From Penaeus vannamei (lineage: Eukaryota; Arthropoda; Malacostraca; Decapoda; Penaeidae), in NCBI RefSeq assembly GCF_042767895.1, contig NC_091552.1, positions 17,999,687 to 18,009,686 of the forward strand: a DNA stretch of 10,000 nt, in the 5' to 3' direction. How positions within the stretch are numbered: the stretch's first letter is position 1; each line of letters opens with the position of its first letter. A program made the position numbers and the translations under genes. The notes under the pieces are model-generated. The model worked only from the letters and a program-made list of their open reading frames with translations, was not told the DNA's origin and ran no database searches. This document shows, one piece after another, positions 7,588 to 10,000 of the stretch.

Positions 7588-7734
7588 ATATTATACACAT
7601 ACACACACACACACATATTTATATGTATATGTGTGTGTGTATGCGAGTGGGTACCTATGTTTACGTGTGTATGTATCTTTATCTAGATTTGACTATTTAT
7701 CTATACATACAATTATAACAGCCATAACAACAGC
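7588..7734. repeat. CA/TG-rich linker, unit B
   Basis: Equivalent to 2886-3033, with short (CA)n and (TG)n and the conserved TCTAGATTTGACTATTTATC. No gene is seen. Confidence 0.6.
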
Positions 7735-8765
7735 AATGATGAAAAAGATAATGGTTATTATGATAATAATGATAATTATTATGATACTACTGATGCTGAT
7801 ACCAATGATTCTAATAATATATTTTCACAATTATTAATGTTATTATTGTTATTATAATGATGACTATTATTATTATTAATATTACTATTTATCATTGTTG
7901 TTGTTATTAGTATTACTTTCCTCATTATTATTATTGTTATTATCATTATCATGATTTTCATGATCATCAATATCATTGAAATTAATGCTAACATAATCAT
8001 TATCATTACCACCATCATCATTAATGGTGCTAACATATTGTTATTGTTATTAACATACTATAATTTTCATCATTACAGTTGTTATCGTTATTGCCATTAT
8101 TATCATTATTATTGCTACCATTATTTTTACCATTATCATTATCAGTATTATAAAATCCTCAATGTTAGTACTAGTAGTGTTATCATTATCATTCTTCTTT
8201 TCAGGATATTTTTTATCAATATTGCTATCATTATCATTATCGTAATCATTATGATTGGTATCAATATTGTCATAATTATTTTTGTTATTTTCTTCATTAT
8301 TATTGTTATCATCATAAATACTTATCATTATTAGTCATACTAGTAATGATAACGGTAATTATGGTAATCATCATACCAATTATAAAATCATGAAGATAAT
8401 GATATTGCTATAATCATTTTTCCATTATCATGATCACTATCATTGTTGTTACTATTATTTCTATCATTTTTGTCATTTCTTTATTATTGTTATTATAGTC
8501 CTCACCATGGATATTACCATTGCTACTATCCCCAATGTGAATATCATTACCATTTTTATCATCAATATGAATACTACTCTTGTTATCATTATTATCATCT
8601 TTATCATTACTAATATCATTATCATTATCACCACCAATATCATCTTCATTACCATCATTACCAATACGAATAGTACATCCAGTAACGTTACTATTATCAT
8701 TACTATCAATGTCAGTATCATTGCCACCACTATAATAATCATTACCATTGTTGCTCACATTTCTA
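7735..8765. repeat. Long imperfect ATT/ATC trinucleotide repeat, unit B
   Basis: Equivalent to 3034-4095 and begins with the same GAT/AAT stretch before switching to ATT/ATC. Unit B lacks a segment of about 50 bp present near 3187-3250 and has small unit-length differences elsewhere. Interruptions are shared between the copies, so the block was already degenerate before duplication. Confidence 0.85.
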
Positions 8766-8805
8766 TGGTATTCATTTCTCTCATAATATTACCATGCCTT
8801 ACATT

Positions 8806-8890
8806 GCCGTGCTGTAGGGAATCGCGCTCGCCTTTCCTAACTACTTATCTGCCCTTTAGCTCGCACACATTTCGAGGTACGCTGACTAAA
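8806..8890 (+). other. tRNA-like relic, probable SINE head, unit B
   Basis: The counterpart of 4136-4221, reading GCCGTGCTGTAGGGAATCGC then GCTCGCCTTTC, with a TTTCGAGGTAC about 60 bp later. It carries more changes than unit A (GGT to GCT in the A-box-like part), as expected for a non-functional relic. Confidence 0.38.
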
Positions 8891-8906
8891 TAGTCAAATG
8901 TTTCTT

Positions 8907-9018
8907 TTCCTAATGATAATAATGATAATGATAGTAATGGTAATGTTAATACTAATAGCACTGATAATGATAATGGTGCTAATAAAGATAATGATGATAG
9001 TAATGATAATGATATTTA
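8907..9018. repeat. AAT/GAT trinucleotide repeat, unit B
   Basis: About 110 bp of AATGATAATGA-type sequence, again in the sense opposite to the block left of the tRNA-like relic. Confidence 0.8.
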
Positions 9019-9143
9019 TGCACACACATACACACACACATATATATGTTAGCAAAGTTAGCTTTCATAAATCTCACTGAATTGAAAATTCATACGTGTA
9101 TGCATTCATAGATGCACACAAACACACATACACATATGTTTAT

Positions 9144-9148
<5 letters not shown>
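9019..9148. repeat. CA/TA-rich stretch with conserved core, unit B
   Basis: Short (CA)n and (TA)n runs surround a block at about 9050-9085 (TTAGCTTTCATAAATCTCAC) shared with unit A. No gene is seen. Confidence 0.55.

Positions 9149-9232
<84 letters not shown>
9149..9232. repeat. (CA)n(TA)n compound microsatellite, near copy C 3' end
   Basis: About 30 bp of (CA)n followed by about 52 bp of (TA)n. It replaces the (TA)n(AG)n seen at the matching place beside copy B. Confidence 0.9.
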
Positions 9233-9235
<3 letters not shown>

Positions 9236-9398
9236 TTAAATAGATAGATAAAGAGAGCAGGAGACAAAAACATGTTTATCACACCTAATGATATTCAGAT
9301 CACGATAACTATTGTTTTTTTTTCGCATAAAACCCATACATCGGAAAATGGATGGTTATGCTAATGCCACAGAGGAAATGATATTCAAATCACGATTG

Positions 9399-9409
9399 TT
9401 TATTTTATT
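9399..9409 (-). terminator. Copy C: overlapping polyadenylation signals
   Basis: AATAAAATAAA, as in copies A and B, but closer to the stop codon (about 164 nt) because the copy C 3' UTR carries a 30 bp deletion near 9513. Confidence 0.65.
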
Positions 9410-9572
9410 TCGTATGAAATGTATAAATAGATAAATATAACTTAAACTATTTCGAAGGAAGCTTTAGCATTATGGTCCAGTCAGTCACTTGTCTGACAGC
9501 TACCAAGTCACTTCAAGACCGTGCCACTTGGGCGCATGGAAGAAACTCGTCAGAGTGTATGTGAAAAGGCCT

Positions 9573-9863
9573 TTAAGACTGGCAAGAGAAGGTGGAGTCC
9601 AGCATGAAGGAGAGGTCCTCCCTGGACAGGACGCACTTCTCGAAGAGGGTGCTGCAGGCCTTCGAGTCCTTCTTGGCGAACTTGGAGCCGAAGCTGATGG
9701 CCAGATCGTACACGCCTCGGGCGCTCCTGAGGTTCTCGTTGTCCTCGAAAGCAGTCTTGAAGGAGGCCATGGCAGGAGTCAGCTGGTCAGCGGACATGGC
9801 CTCGATTTCGCACAAGAGCTTGGCCACGCAGCCAGCTGAATCCATCTGCTGGGCCACGGCAAC
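9573..9863 (-). CDS. Copy C: last coding exon of a third gene copy (partial gene)
   Basis: This exon encodes the 96 C-terminal residues, from the phase-0 acceptor CTGCTCCAACAG|GTTGCC to the TAA at 9573. The cysteine pairs C-x5-C and C-x6-C and the terminal SCQS are intact, and the exon encodes the same amino acids as copy B. At the four variable base positions of this exon it matches copy B at two and copy A at two. The first coding exon, leader and promoter lie beyond the right edge, so whether the gene is complete cannot be told here. Confidence 0.82.
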   Translation of the reverse strand, partial: VAVAQQMDSAGCVAKLLCEIEAMSADQLTPAMASFKTAFEDNENLRSARGVYDLAISFGSKFAKKDSKACSTLFEKCVLSREDLSFMLDSTFSCQS

Positions 9864-10000
9864 CTGTTGGAGCAGAAAAATGTTTTGATTATGTTTCCCT
9901 AATAGTTTGTATATGCTGAACATTTTCCCAAAGAGAAAACGCACATGCACGCTTTTATATGCCCAGATTGAGGACGCCCTTTTTCAGCAGTGCACGTCGG
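9864..10000 (-). other. Copy C: 3' part of intron 2 (runs off the window)
   Basis: The sequence is close to the same part of copy B intron 2 (AATAGTTTGTATATGCTGAA, then AAGAGAAAACGCACATGCAC) and more distant from copy A. An open frame through it is not a coding extension, since the conserved AG acceptor lies at its end. Confidence 0.7.

Overview
The window looks like animal nuclear DNA, most likely from a decapod crustacean of the penaeid shrimp type. The reasons are intron-containing genes with GT-AG junctions, TATA promoters and AATAAA signals, a non-autonomous hAT-type transposon, and an extreme load of simple repeats: (CA)n, (TA)n, (GA)n and kilobase-long ATT/ATC tracts. The genus is an inference from repeat style and protein character; no sequence seen here proves it.

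The layout is a head-to-tail tandem array of one locus, all copies on the minus strand. The stop codons lie at 354, 5039 and 9573, giving steps of 4685 and 4534 bp. Copies A (mRNA about 1268 to 130) and B (about 5986 to 4815) are complete. Copy C enters from the right edge with its last coding exon and the start of intron 2 only. Each complete gene has a short untranslated first exon, a 115 bp intron, a coding exon with the start codon and signal peptide, a phase-0 intron of 196 or 226 bp, and a final coding exon of 291 nt. The products are 185 and 186 residues and almost identical: a predicted secreted protein with an Ala/Val/Gly-rich hydrophobic segment, a basic cluster, an acidic linker, and a C-terminal domain whose cysteine spacing (C-x5-C and C-x6-C) resembles the arthropod DM4/DM12 family. 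No function can be assigned.

The roughly 3.5 kb between genes has no convincing protein gene. Reading left to right from a promoter, each complete spacer holds (CA)n/(TA)n tracts; a hAT-like miniature element with an internal (GA)n tract (2195-2885 and 6938-7587); about 1 kb of ATT/ATC trinucleotide repeat; a short tRNA-like, probably SINE-derived relic (about 4136 and 8806); a shorter AAT/GAT tract in the opposite sense; and more (TA)n/(GA)n up to the next gene's 3' end. Because the hAT-like element and the tRNA-like relic occupy the same place in both spacers, both inserted before the locus duplicated.

The notable points are the young tandem duplication with well conserved exons and much less conserved intron 2, the copy-specific inverted block beside promoter A, the copy-specific (CA)n expansion beside promoter B, and the sense switch of the trinucleotide repeats around the tRNA-like relic. 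I see no prokaryotic, viral, CRISPR or toxin system.
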